Source of the DNA: an uncultured Bacteroidales bacterium
GTDB lineage: Bacteria > Bacteroidota > Bacteroidia > Bacteroidales > Muribaculaceae
DNA: 64,000 nt
NCBI GenBank assembly: GCA_902776955.1
Contig: CACYSG010000005.1
Span: forward strand, 1-64,000
Direction of reading: 5' to 3'
Below, in pieces: positions 17,539 through 24,834 of the stretch (position 1 is the stretch's first letter; each line of letters begins with the position of its first letter). A model generated the notes under the pieces. It was not told the DNA's origin. It saw only the letters and a list, made by a program, of their open reading frames with translations, and did not search any database. Made by a program: the position numbers and the translations under genes.

Positions 17539-18858
17539 TTATCGTGCGATATCCAATGCGCCGCTACGCAGGTAACCGCTGTAGAGGATGGTCTGGATGA
17601 TGCCACGCAGGGCCAGAAAACTCAAGTAGGCGACCCACAGGCGGTTGTTGCCCCACTCGACAGGCGTCATCCAGTAGATGACAAAGAACAACACCCAAGA
17701 GATACTTGCCGAAATGAGCATACCCATCGAACGCGTCAGACTGATGAACACACCGTCCCACACAAACGCCGCCATGCCGGCAGCGGGAATCAGCGCACAC
17801 CACACGCGGTAGTCCATCGCCGCATCAATGACGCTCTGCTGGTCGGTCAGCAGCCAGAAGGCCAGCCGCGGGAACGAGTAAACGAGCGTGAACACGGCTG
17901 CCACACCGGCCCCCCACAGGAACAGGAGCCTCACACAACGCCTCATGCGCTGTTTGTCGCCCATACCGTAATATTTGCCCACGACCGCCTCGCCGGCAAA
18001 GGCGATGCCGTCCATGAAGTGGCTGTACAGGGTGAAAAGTTGCAGGATGAGGGCATTGACGGCGAGAATCAAGTCGCCACTGCGCGCACCGATCGACACG
18101 AACGCCAGGCTCACGGTCATCAACAGGAAACTGCGGATGAAAATGTCGCGGCTCACCTTGAAGTAGCGCCCCGCACCACGAAAACGCCACACGTGCCGCC
18201 AGTCCACCATGCTGGCCAGCCGCGGAAATTTCCTTCGCACCGTCACTGCCGCATAGAGCAAGCCGAGCCATTCGCCCGCCGCCGTTCCCACGGCGATACC
18301 GACAAAGCCCATCTTCAACAGATAGACGCAGATAAGGCTTGCCACAATGTTGAACACATTGGTCAATATGGATATCCACATCGCACTCTGGGAGTCCTGC
18401 ATACCCAGCAGCCACCCTTTTAGCGCCATCATCACCAGTACGGGAGGAACACCCCAGATGCAGATGGTGAAGTAGGTGATAGCCAGCGAAGTGACCTCGG
18501 GCGAGGGGCCGATAATCCACAGCAGCAACAGGCGTATGGGCCATTGCAGCGCGATAATCACCGCCGAAATCACGGCCGCCAGCGCAGTGGACTCGCCCAG
18601 CAGTTTGGCCGATTCCTTGACGTCACCGCTGCCGTAGGTCTGGGCCGTCATGCCCGATGTGCTCATGCGCAGGAACCCGAAGTTCCAGTACACCAGATTG
18701 AACATCATCGCACCGACAGCCACCGCACCGATAAAAATCTTGTCACCCAGGTGCCCGGCAATGGCGGTATCCACCAGTCCCAGCAACGGCACCGTGATGT
18801 TAGCGACAATCGCCGGCAAAGCAATCCTCAATATCTCCCGATTCATGCCGTTTTTCAT
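17539..18858 (-). CDS. MATE-family multidrug/sodium exporter (DinF-like)
   Basis: A 439-residue integral membrane protein with about twelve hydrophobic segments in two homologous halves, as in MATE cation-coupled efflux pumps. The N-terminal 'ILRIALPAIVANITVPLLGL' followed by 'VDTAIAGHLG' is the first-helix signature of the DinF/NorM type. The ATG at 18858 was chosen because the longer in-frame extension is not hydrophobic-helix-like and overlaps the likely promoter region; the ATG at 18846 is also possible. It is transcribed alone on the minus strand, convergent with the third protease gene. Substrate cannot be told from sequence. Confidence 0.92.
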   Translation of the reverse strand: MKNGMNREILRIALPAIVANITVPLLGLVDTAIAGHLGDKIFIGAVAVGAMMFNLVYWNFGFLRMSTSGMTAQTYGSGDVKESAKLLGESTALAAVISAVIIALQWPIRLLLLWIIGPSPEVTSLAITYFTICIWGVPPVLVMMALKGWLLGMQDSQSAMWISILTNVFNIVASLICVYLLKMGFVGIAVGTAAGEWLGLLYAAVTVRRKFPRLASMVDWRHVWRFRGAGRYFKVSRDIFIRSFLLMTVSLAFVSIGARSGDLILAVNALILQLFTLYSHFMDGIAFAGEAVVGKYYGMGDKQRMRRCVRLLFLWGAGVAAVFTLVYSFPRLAFWLLTDQQSVIDAAMDYRVWCALIPAAGMAAFVWDGVFISLTRSMGMLISASISWVLFFVIYWMTPVEWGNNRLWVAYLSFLALRGIIQTILYSGYLRSGALDIAR

Positions 18859-18991
18859 GCCTGTATCATAAAGGGAAAACAATAAGCACAATAAATACAA
18901 ATCATTGGAAATCAATATCTTGTACTTATTGTATTTATTGTTTTCCTTATTTTTGTCTCAGTTGCTTGAGTTGTCTTTAATTCCTTGGGGT

Positions 18992-19939
18992 TTAGAAGGG
19001 TTTCTCCTCGGTGCCGGTGAAGGACTGGAAGAGGGCATTGGCGAGGCTCGACGCGCCGATGCGGAAGTACTGGTTGTTCAACCACTTCTCGCCCAGCACC
19101 TCCTTGACGATGGTGTAGTACTTGACGGCGTCCTCGGTCGTGCGGATGCCGCCCGATGCCTTGAAGCCCACCATGCGGCCATGCTGCACGAAGTATTCCT
19201 TGATGCACTGGCACATCACATAGGCGGCCTCTAACGAGGCTCCGGGATAGACCTTGCCCGTCGAGGTCTTGATGAAGTCGCAGCCCGAGTACATCGACAG
19301 GATGCTGGCGCGGCGGATGGCCTCGGCGCTCTTCAGCAGGCCGGTCTCCAGAATCACCTTCAGGGGACGCTCGCCCACCACCTGCTTGATCTCGGCGATT
19401 TCATCGCACAATTCCTCATAGGCCTCGTCCTTGAAGTAGCCCACGTTGAGCACGATGTCCACCTCGTCGGCGCCATCGGCGATGGCCAGGGCGGTCTCGG
19501 CAATCTTGGTCTCGATATGTGCCTGGCTGGCGGGGAAGCTGGCGCTGCACACGGCCACGTCAACACCACTCACCTCGAGGGTGCCGCGCACCACGGCGGC
19601 GAAGTTGCTGTAAACGCAGATGGCGGCCACGTTCTTGTACTGAGGATAGTTGTTGTCATAGTCGTTGACCTTCTGTACAAATTGGGCTACGCTGCGCTCG
19701 CTGTCGTCGGTGGCAAGGGTCGTCAGGTCCACGCAGTTGAGCAGGAACTGCTGCACCTCGGGGGTGTTGTTCTCGGCAGCATGTTTGTCAATGATTTCCT
19801 GCACAGCGGCAGTAACGGCAGCGTCGTCAACGATGACGTTGCTCTGGCTGATAGCGGTCATGTACTTGTCCATGGGCTTGTGGTCATGATCGTGATGTTC
19901 GCAGCCACAGCCGCAGTGTTCGTGTTCGTGATTGCTCAT
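18992..19939 (-). CDS. deoC: Deoxyribose-phosphate aldolase with His/Cys-rich N-terminal extension
   Basis: A 315-residue class I aldolase that splits 2-deoxyribose-5-phosphate to glyceraldehyde-3-phosphate and acetaldehyde (deoxynucleoside catabolism). The Schiff-base lysine is in 'CDFIKTSTGK'. Other family blocks are 'VDIVLNVGYFKD', 'LKVILETGLL' and 'GFKASGGIRTTEDA'. Before the TIM barrel is an unusual start, 'HEHEHCGCGCEHHDHDHK' (residues 4-21), rich in metal-ligand residues and resembling the tails of nickel/zinc-binding proteins; it is not part of the aldolase fold. The gene follows the MazG-like gene by 20 bases and probably shares its promoter. Confidence 0.95.
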   Translation of the reverse strand: MSNHEHEHCGCGCEHHDHDHKPMDKYMTAISQSNVIVDDAAVTAAVQEIIDKHAAENNTPEVQQFLLNCVDLTTLATDDSERSVAQFVQKVNDYDNNYPQYKNVAAICVYSNFAAVVRGTLEVSGVDVAVCSASFPASQAHIETKIAETALAIADGADEVDIVLNVGYFKDEAYEELCDEIAEIKQVVGERPLKVILETGLLKSAEAIRRASILSMYSGCDFIKTSTGKVYPGASLEAAYVMCQCIKEYFVQHGRMVGFKASGGIRTTEDAVKYYTIVKEVLGEKWLNNQYFRIGASSLANALFQSFTGTEEKPF

Positions 19940-19959
19940 AATTTATTGGTTTTTATTGG

Positions 19960-20286
19960 TTAATGTTTCAGTTTCTCGTTATTGAGGTGTCGCTGGCTAT
20001 CGCGACTGGTCTTTTTGGCGAAGTTGCGCTCGAGGGCGGCATCCAGGTCGATACCAGTCTGGTTGGCCAGGCACATCACCACCCACAGCACGTCGGCCAA
20101 CTCGTCGGCCAGGTCCAGGTCGTCGCCTGCCTTGCTCGACTGGTCACCGTAGCGGCGAGCGATGACACGGGCCACCTCGCCCACTTCCTCGGTGAGAACA
20201 GCCATATTGGTCAGTTCACTGAAGTAGCGCACGCCATATTGCTTAATCCAAGCGTCAACACGCTCTTGAGCTTCATGTATCGTCAT
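19960..20286 (-). CDS. MazG-like nucleotide pyrophosphohydrolase
   Basis: A 108-residue all-alpha NTP pyrophosphohydrolase. The metal-binding motif is 'EEVGEVARVIARR' (EExxE), with 'DELADVLWVVMCLANQTGID' (ExxD) downstream, as in single-domain MazG/MazG-like proteins that hydrolyse (d)NTPs for pool cleaning. The ATG at 20286 was chosen because a perfect promoter ends 7 bases upstream of it; a start at 20307 would lie inside that promoter. It is the first gene of a two-gene unit with deoC, so both have a link to deoxynucleotide metabolism. Confidence 0.9.
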   Translation of the reverse strand: MTIHEAQERVDAWIKQYGVRYFSELTNMAVLTEEVGEVARVIARRYGDQSSKAGDDLDLADELADVLWVVMCLANQTGIDLDAALERNFAKKTSRDSQRHLNNEKLKH

Positions 20287-20437
20287 AGTGTTGCAAAGAT
20301 AGTGCAAGCCGAGGACAAAACAAAAGAATTCATTCTTTTTTTATGTCGAGGCGCAGCCTATCTTCGCTGAAAGCAACATAGTGCAAGCTGAACGAAATGC
20401 CAAATTAATTTGAGCATTTCTGAAGCGCAGCCTATCA
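20287..20437. repeat. Dispersed ATAGTGCAAGC / GCGCAGCCTAT element, two copies
   Basis: Copy 1 runs from ATAGTGCAAGCCGAG (20299) to CGAGGCGCAGCCTATCTT (ends 20364). Copy 2 runs from ATAGTGCAAGCTGA (20378) to GAAGCGCAGCCTATCA (ends 20437). The ends are imperfect inversions of each other (GATAG...CTATC). Copy 1 carries the promoter of the MazG-like gene. From memory, similar sequence is common upstream of Bacteroidales genes. Confidence 0.7.
20294..20324 (-). promoter_or_regulatory. Promoter of the MazG-like/deoC unit
   Basis: On the minus strand TTTG (20324-20321), 19 bases, TATCTTTG (20301-20294): perfect in both elements. Only 7 bases separate the -7 box from the ATG at 20286, so the mRNA would be leaderless or nearly so. 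Confidence 0.8.
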
Positions 20438-20483
20438 TAACGTGAATTCGACAAAATTATAAACGATTTATTCTTCTGAGACC

Positions 20484-20567
20484 TGTAGAGACGCAAAATT
20501 TTGCGTCTCAAGGGTAGCATAAAGTAATTTCTACCGATTGGAGACGCAAAATTTTGCGTCTCTACAG
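20484..20567. repeat. Double GAGACGCAAAA palindrome
   Basis: The 22-base palindrome formed by GAGACGCAAAA and TTTTGCGTCTC occurs at 20488-20509 and again at 20541-20562. The outer TGTAGAGACGC and GCGTCTCTACA make the pair into one larger inverted structure, with GGTAG...CTACC in the loop. Confidence 0.85.
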
Positions 20568-20577
20568 ACTAGAATCA

Positions 20578-20600
20578 TTGAGCATTTCTGAAGCGTAGCC
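20578..20600. repeat. Partial copy of the dispersed GCGCAGCC element
   Basis: A 23-base segment beginning TTGAGCATTTCTGAAGCG repeats 20410-20432 with one mismatch, on the far side of the double palindrome. The rest of 20601-20690 shows nothing recognisable. Confidence 0.7.
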
Positions 20601-20690
20601 GTCCTTCACCGCAAGGCATCATAGTCCTGTCAGGTTTCCATTAATATTGATTTTTTGGAAAGAAAAGAGCGGATATATTAATTAATTAGC

Positions 20691-20698
20691 TATATTTG
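20691..20698 (+). promoter_or_regulatory. -7 element for the DUF4923 gene
   Basis: TATATTTG, perfect -7 box, 40 bases before the ATG at 20739. No TTTG at the normal -33 position. Confidence 0.5.
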
Positions 20699-20738
20699 CG
20701 GCAGACAATCAACAATTATTCATTCTATAGAACCAACG

Positions 20739-21434
20739 ATGATGAAAAAGATTTACATGACATTGCTGGCTGCAGTGATGCTGTTGGGCACCGGATGCAC
20801 GACAGGATTGCTCGGTAATATGGGTATGGGCTCTGGTACGGGTAACGAGAGCGGCAACGGAACACTGGGCGACGTGCTCGGCAATGTGCTGGGCGGTGTA
20901 CTCGGCACCCTGGGGTCACAGAACACCATTGACGGTCTGCTGGGTCTGGTCATCGGCAGTGTGAAGGTGAACGAGAGCGAACTGTACGGCTCATGGTACT
21001 ATACCGAGCCGGCCTGCGCATTCACCAGCGAGAAACTCCTGGCCAAAGCCGGCGGTGCCATTGCCGCCGAGAACTGCAAGGAGAAACTGTTGCCCGTGTA
21101 TAACACTGTAGGCATCAACAGCCAGAACACCCAGTTCCAGTTCACCCAGGATCATCAGTTCGCCGGCAAAATCAAGGGTATTCCCCTGAGCGGCAACTAC
21201 ACCTATGACCCGTCGACCGGAACCATCAAACTGCAGACGATGCTCTTCTCGACCAATGCTTACATCACGCGCACAGCCCACGGCTTGGGCCTGACGTTCG
21301 AGAGCAAGAATCTGCTTAAAGTCCTCCAGGTCGCTGCCGCACTGAGCGGAAACAGCGCGCTCGGAACTGTCGGAGAGTTGAGCAAGCAGTTCGACGGTGT
21401 TCGCCTGGGGTTTGAAATTGCCCCAATGAGGTAA
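20739..21434 (+). CDS. DUF4923-type lipoprotein
   Basis: A 231-residue predicted lipoprotein: signal peptide with lipobox 'LLGTGC' (Cys 20). A low-complexity Gly/Asn/Leu stretch follows ('LGDVLGNVLGGVLGTLGS') and then a soluble domain with 'GSWYYTEPACAFTSEKLLAK' and 'FQFTQDHQFAGKIKGIPLSG'. This resembles the Bacteroidales DUF4923 family as remembered; its function is unknown. The 'ELYGSWYY' start and short beta-strand rhythm suggest a lipocalin-like barrel (inference). It converges with the histidine kinase gene with no spacer between the stop codons. Confidence 0.75.
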   Translation: MMKKIYMTLLAAVMLLGTGCTTGLLGNMGMGSGTGNESGNGTLGDVLGNVLGGVLGTLGSQNTIDGLLGLVIGSVKVNESELYGSWYYTEPACAFTSEKLLAKAGGAIAAENCKEKLLPVYNTVGINSQNTQFQFTQDHQFAGKIKGIPLSGNYTYDPSTGTIKLQTMLFSTNAYITRTAHGLGLTFESKNLLKVLQVAAALSGNSALGTVGELSKQFDGVRLGFEIAPMR

Positions 21435-22355
21435 TTATTTACACAGTGAGAAATCAAACCTGAGCCCACCGCCTGTCGCGGGCAGGGCCTTGATGGTGCC
21501 GCCGTGCAGAACGACGGCATTTTTCACGATAGCCAGTCCCAGGCCGGTGCCTCCCAGCGCACGGCTACGGCCCTTGTCGATGCGGTAAAACCGTTCAAAG
21601 ATGCGCGACAAGTGCTCGTCGGCAATACCTGTGCCATTGTCCTCAAAGGTGAAAAACCACTTGTCGTTCTTCTCCTGAGCCTTCATGGTGATGGTCGTGC
21701 CGTCGCCGGCATAGTTGATGGCATTGTCTATCAGGTTGCGAAAGATGCTGTCGATGAGTGCCTGGTTGCCATTGATGATGATATCCTGAGGCAAACGGTT
21801 GTCAACCTTCATCCCCTTATGCTTCACGGTGAGCGCTGTATCCTCGATGATATCTTCAACGATGTGCGAGACGTTGACAGGCTCTATCTTGATCATATCG
21901 GTGGCATAGTCCATGCGGTTCAACGTTGATATGTCCTGCAGCAATGAAGCCAAGCGTTTGGCTTGGGATTGCGTGCGCTCAATGAACTGTGTGCGCATCT
22001 GTTCGGTCATGTCGGGATGCTCGAGGATGGTTTCGGTATATCCCAGGATGCTGGCAACGGGCGTCTTGAGTTCGTGGGCGATGTTCTGAGTGAGTTCGCG
22101 GCGCATCTTGTTCTCCTTGTCGGCCTGTTCGCGGCTGATGCGCGCGTCCATGCTTCTAGCGTAACGGTGTAACAGCACGCCCAAGCCTATCATCACGATG
22201 ATGGAGAAAATCAGCAGGTGCCAGTCGCTGCTTTCCTCAAACGGGAAGATGTGCTTCCTGTCATAGTCTTCAAAGGCAATGAAAATAAACGCGTAGATGG
22301 CAAAAATCACCATCACGCTCAAGAACATCTTACGTCCCACCGAAAGTTTCTTCAT
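21435..22355 (-). CDS. PhoR-like sensor histidine kinase
   Basis: A 306-residue sensor kinase. Two membrane segments (about 11-28 and 46-63) flank a very short (about 18-residue) periplasmic loop, so it probably senses through the membrane or a partner, as PhoR does. HisKA has 'NIAHELKTPVASILGY' with the phospho-acceptor His94. The ATP-binding domain has the N box 'FRNLIDNAINYA', G1 'DNGTGI', F box 'FERFYR' and G2 'GGTGLGLAIV'. Its ATG overlaps the stop codon of the response regulator (ATGA), so the two are translationally coupled. It is divergent from the polyphosphate-polymerase cluster. Confidence 0.93.
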   Translation of the reverse strand: MKKLSVGRKMFLSVMVIFAIYAFIFIAFEDYDRKHIFPFEESSDWHLLIFSIIVMIGLGVLLHRYARSMDARISREQADKENKMRRELTQNIAHELKTPVASILGYTETILEHPDMTEQMRTQFIERTQSQAKRLASLLQDISTLNRMDYATDMIKIEPVNVSHIVEDIIEDTALTVKHKGMKVDNRLPQDIIINGNQALIDSIFRNLIDNAINYAGDGTTITMKAQEKNDKWFFTFEDNGTGIADEHLSRIFERFYRIDKGRSRALGGTGLGLAIVKNAVVLHGGTIKALPATGGGLRFDFSLCK

Positions 22356-23041
22356 ACGCCGATAAACTGATAGCCGAATCCATGCCGCGTGATGATGCAC
22401 GCCGAATAGCGGCCGATTTTCTTGCGCATGCGGGTGATGTTCACGTCAACAGTGCGGTCGGTCACGACAACGTTATGTGGCCACACATGCTCGAGCACCT
22501 CCTGACGAGAGAAGACCTGTCCAGGGTGACCCAGCAACAGGTACAGCAGGTCAAACTCGGTACGAGTCAGCGACACCAGCTCGCCGTCAACAGTGACCGT
22601 ACGGCTGGCCACATCCAGCCTCAAGCCATCATATCGCATGATAATGGGCTGCGGTGCCTCGTTCTCTACCGACGTGCGATTCAAGACAGCCTTCACGCGT
22701 GCCTTCACCTCCTTGAGCGAGAACGGCTTGGCGATATAGTCATCGGCACCCAGTTCAAATCCCTGAAGAATATCGCTCTCGCCGCCCAGTGCTGTCAGGA
22801 AAATGATGGGAATACCGGCCGTGGAAATGTTTTGTTTCATGCGCTTGGCGAGTTCAAACCCCGACATTCCCGGCATCATCACGTCGAGCAGCACCAGGTC
22901 ATACCTTGAGATGTCCTTATTCAAGGCCTCGGCTCCCGAGCAGGCAATATCCACCACATATCCCACGCTGGTGAGATTGAACTGCAGGATCTCGCACAGG
23001 TCGCGCTCGTCATCTACCACTAATATTTGTTGCTTTTTCAT
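22352..23041 (-). CDS. OmpR/PhoB-family response regulator
   Basis: A 229-residue regulator. The receiver domain (1-120) has the acidic pocket 'VVDDE', phospho-acceptor Asp53 in 'LVLLDVMMPGMSG', Thr83 and Lys105 ('AKPFSLKE'). A winged-helix DNA-binding domain (about 130-229) has 'LTRTEFDLLYLLLGHPGQVF' and 'VDVNITRMRKKIG', the OmpR/PhoB type. The ATG at 23041 was chosen because the perfect -7 box at 23051-23058 ends just upstream. An 11-bp direct repeat upstream (23091-23112) has the spacing expected of a PhoB-type operator. The partner kinase is the next gene. Confidence 0.94.
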   Translation of the reverse strand: MKKQQILVVDDERDLCEILQFNLTSVGYVVDIACSGAEALNKDISRYDLVLLDVMMPGMSGFELAKRMKQNISTAGIPIIFLTALGGESDILQGFELGADDYIAKPFSLKEVKARVKAVLNRTSVENEAPQPIIMRYDGLRLDVASRTVTVDGELVSLTRTEFDLLYLLLGHPGQVFSRQEVLEHVWPHNVVVTDRTVDVNITRMRKKIGRYSACIITRHGFGYQFIGV

Positions 23042-23050
23042 ATTCAGTCG

Positions 23051-23058
23051 CAAATTTA
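23051..23058 (-). promoter_or_regulatory. -7 element of the two-component operon
   Basis: On the minus strand TAAATTTG, perfect. It ends 9 bases before the ATG at 23041, which implies a very short leader. There is no good -33 box, as is common for activator-dependent promoters. Confidence 0.55.
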
Positions 23059-23090
23059 GTAAAAAACACCCGATGTGCCGCCAAGGTTAT

Positions 23091-23112
23091 ATTACAAACA
23101 CATTACAAACGC
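23091..23112. promoter_or_regulatory. 11-bp direct repeat, candidate PhoB/OmpR-type operator
   Basis: ATTACAAACAC (23091-23101) is followed directly by ATTACAAACGC (23102-23112), one mismatch in 11. Tandem 11-bp spacing is the hallmark of PhoB/OmpR binding. It lies 33 bases upstream of the -7 box of the two-component operon. TGTCATAAATA at 23140-23150 resembles an E. coli Pho-box half site. Confidence 0.45.
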
Positions 23113-23239
23113 CTTTAGACAGCCAAAACACCATTTTTTTGTCATAAATATTTACCAATTTTATTGAGGGATATCAATAATTGATTGATTTTTGTTTAAA
23201 ATTACAATTATAAATGATGGGATTACGTTTAAAAGTATA

Positions 23240-23247
23240 TAATTTTG
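23240..23247 (+). promoter_or_regulatory. -7 element of the VTC/DUF4956 cluster
   Basis: TAATTTTG, perfect -7 box, 7 bases before the ATG at 23255, so the transcript would start almost at the start codon. No TTTG lies at the -33 distance. Confidence 0.5.
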
Positions 23248-23254
23248 CACCGCA

Positions 23255-24046
23255 ATGGAGAGCATTATAGCGACATATAATCCCATTTCTCTCGACGAGA
23301 TGAGCGGCATCAAGCTGATGAACCGAACCGACACCAAGTTCGTCACGACGGTTGACCGGCTCAAACTCTTGCTCCAACTCGCCCGCAACGATTACCGGGC
23401 TCAAGAGATTGATGGCAAGCGCATTGCAGCCTACTACACGGCCTACTTTGACACGCCCGACAATAACATGTACATCGTGCACCAGAACGGGCACGCCGGG
23501 CGACAGAAGCTGCGCATACGCTCCTATGTGGACTCGGGACAGAATTTCCTGGAAGTGAAAACCAAGAACAACCACGGTCGCACCAAGAAGAAACGCGTCG
23601 ATATGGTGGGCTTTGACCCTAAACAGCCCGACCATGGAATCCGTTTCCTGGGCCAGGATGCACAATTCAGGAGCTATGATGTATTTCTCCACAAGCACTT
23701 GCGCTATGATCCGACGATACTCACCGAGCATCTCGAGAACCACTTCAACCGCATCACCCTGGTGAACAAGGCCAAGACCGAGCGGCTGACCATCGACTCA
23801 GGACTGTGCTTCCACAACCTCAAGACCGGAAATGACGCCGACCTGACGGGACTGGTCATCATCGAGCTCAAGCGCGACGGACTGCAGCCGTCACCCATCC
23901 TGGGCATGCTGCGCGAACTGCGCATCAAGCCTAGCGGCTTCAGCAAGTATTGCATGGGGTCGGCACTGACCAACCCGGCGTTGAAGCGCAACAACTTCAA
24001 GGAGCGCCTCAGGATGATCGAACGGATGATGAGCCGGATGAATTAA
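23255..24046 (+). CDS. VTC-domain polyphosphate polymerase-like protein
   Basis: A 263-residue protein consisting of a single VTC tunnel domain, the catalytic fold of yeast Vtc4, which makes polyphosphate from ATP. Features match the tunnel: 'LMNRTDTKFV' (R24, K28), 'YYTAYFDTPDN' (60-70), the basic strand 'RQKLRIRSYV' (R83, K85, R87, R89) with 'FLEVKTK' (E100), a KKKR patch (111-114), the probable metal ligand E204 in 'VIIELKRDG', and 'KPSGFSKYCMG' (K231). No SPX, signal or membrane segment is present, so the enzyme is cytosolic and may feed the membrane protein next door. It is the first gene of a five-gene cluster. Activity is inferred from the fold. Confidence 0.88.
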   Translation: MESIIATYNPISLDEMSGIKLMNRTDTKFVTTVDRLKLLLQLARNDYRAQEIDGKRIAAYYTAYFDTPDNNMYIVHQNGHAGRQKLRIRSYVDSGQNFLEVKTKNNHGRTKKKRVDMVGFDPKQPDHGIRFLGQDAQFRSYDVFLHKHLRYDPTILTEHLENHFNRITLVNKAKTERLTIDSGLCFHNLKTGNDADLTGLVIIELKRDGLQPSPILGMLRELRIKPSGFSKYCMGSALTNPALKRNNFKERLRMIERMMSRMN

Positions 24047-24093
24047 CCGGCAAGACACACCACGCTATTATTAACTACCAAAAAAGAAAAGAA

Positions 24094-24834
24094 ATGATAC
24101 TTTTACAGGATTTAACAGGTCTGGAAGACGGTGCAATGGATGCCGTAAAAGGCGCCGCCTATAGTGGATCTAGCATCAACTGGTTTGATGCCGATGGCGT
24201 TATCGAGATGCTGATACGCTTCGGTTTCTTCATGGTGATGTTGTGGTTCATTGTCCACTTCCTCTACTACCGCAAGACACACCGCCGTGATTATTTCTTC
24301 ACGCTCATCCTGCTGAGTGTGAGCATCTTCTTCCTCATCTACCTGCTGGGCAGCGTGAAGGTGAAAATCGGCTTCGCCCTCGGATTGTTCGCCATCTTCG
24401 GCGTGCTCAGGTACCGCACCGAGACGATACCCGTGCGCGAGATGTCTTATATGTTCGGTGTCATCAGCCTCTCGGTCATCAATGCGCTGGCCGACTCGCT
24501 GAGCGTCGTCGAACTGCTCGTCCCCAATCTGGCTATTGCCTTCCTCATCTGGCTGTTTGAGACCTTTGTGCTCAGGGGCGACATCGTGAGCAAACTGATA
24601 TTGTATGACCGCATCGAACTGATTTCGCCCGAACGGCGCGAAGAACTCATTGATGACCTGCAGAAGCGCACCGGACTCGAGATCATCAAGGTGAATGTGG
24701 GCTCCATCGACTTCCTCAAGGACACCGCCATCCTCAAGATTGAATACCGCAACGACGGCAGTGGCACCAGCCACGTCAATGATACATTAAAGATACCTAA
24801 ATACGAATGGCAAGAAGTAAAAGAAACCAAATAG
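24094..24834 (+). CDS. DUF4956 membrane protein
   Basis: A 246-residue inner-membrane protein. After an amphipathic N-terminus (1-35) come about four to five membrane segments (38-58, 67-86, 92-106, 117-134, 141-158) and a soluble C-terminal domain (160-246). The conserved DUF4956 block is 'FAIFGVLRYRTETIPVREMS' (99-118), with charged residues inside a hydrophobic context as in a channel or transferase. From memory, DUF4956 genes are recurrent neighbours of bacterial VTC-domain genes. The start ATG is 47 bases after the VTC stop; the end overlaps the next gene by 28 bases, implying coupled translation. Function unknown; polymer export or sensing is a guess. Confidence 0.85.
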   Translation: MILLQDLTGLEDGAMDAVKGAAYSGSSINWFDADGVIEMLIRFGFFMVMLWFIVHFLYYRKTHRRDYFFTLILLSVSIFFLIYLLGSVKVKIGFALGLFAIFGVLRYRTETIPVREMSYMFGVISLSVINALADSLSVVELLVPNLAIAFLIWLFETFVLRGDIVSKLILYDRIELISPERREELIDDLQKRTGLEIIKVNVGSIDFLKDTAILKIEYRNDGSGTSHVNDTLKIPKYEWQEVKETK

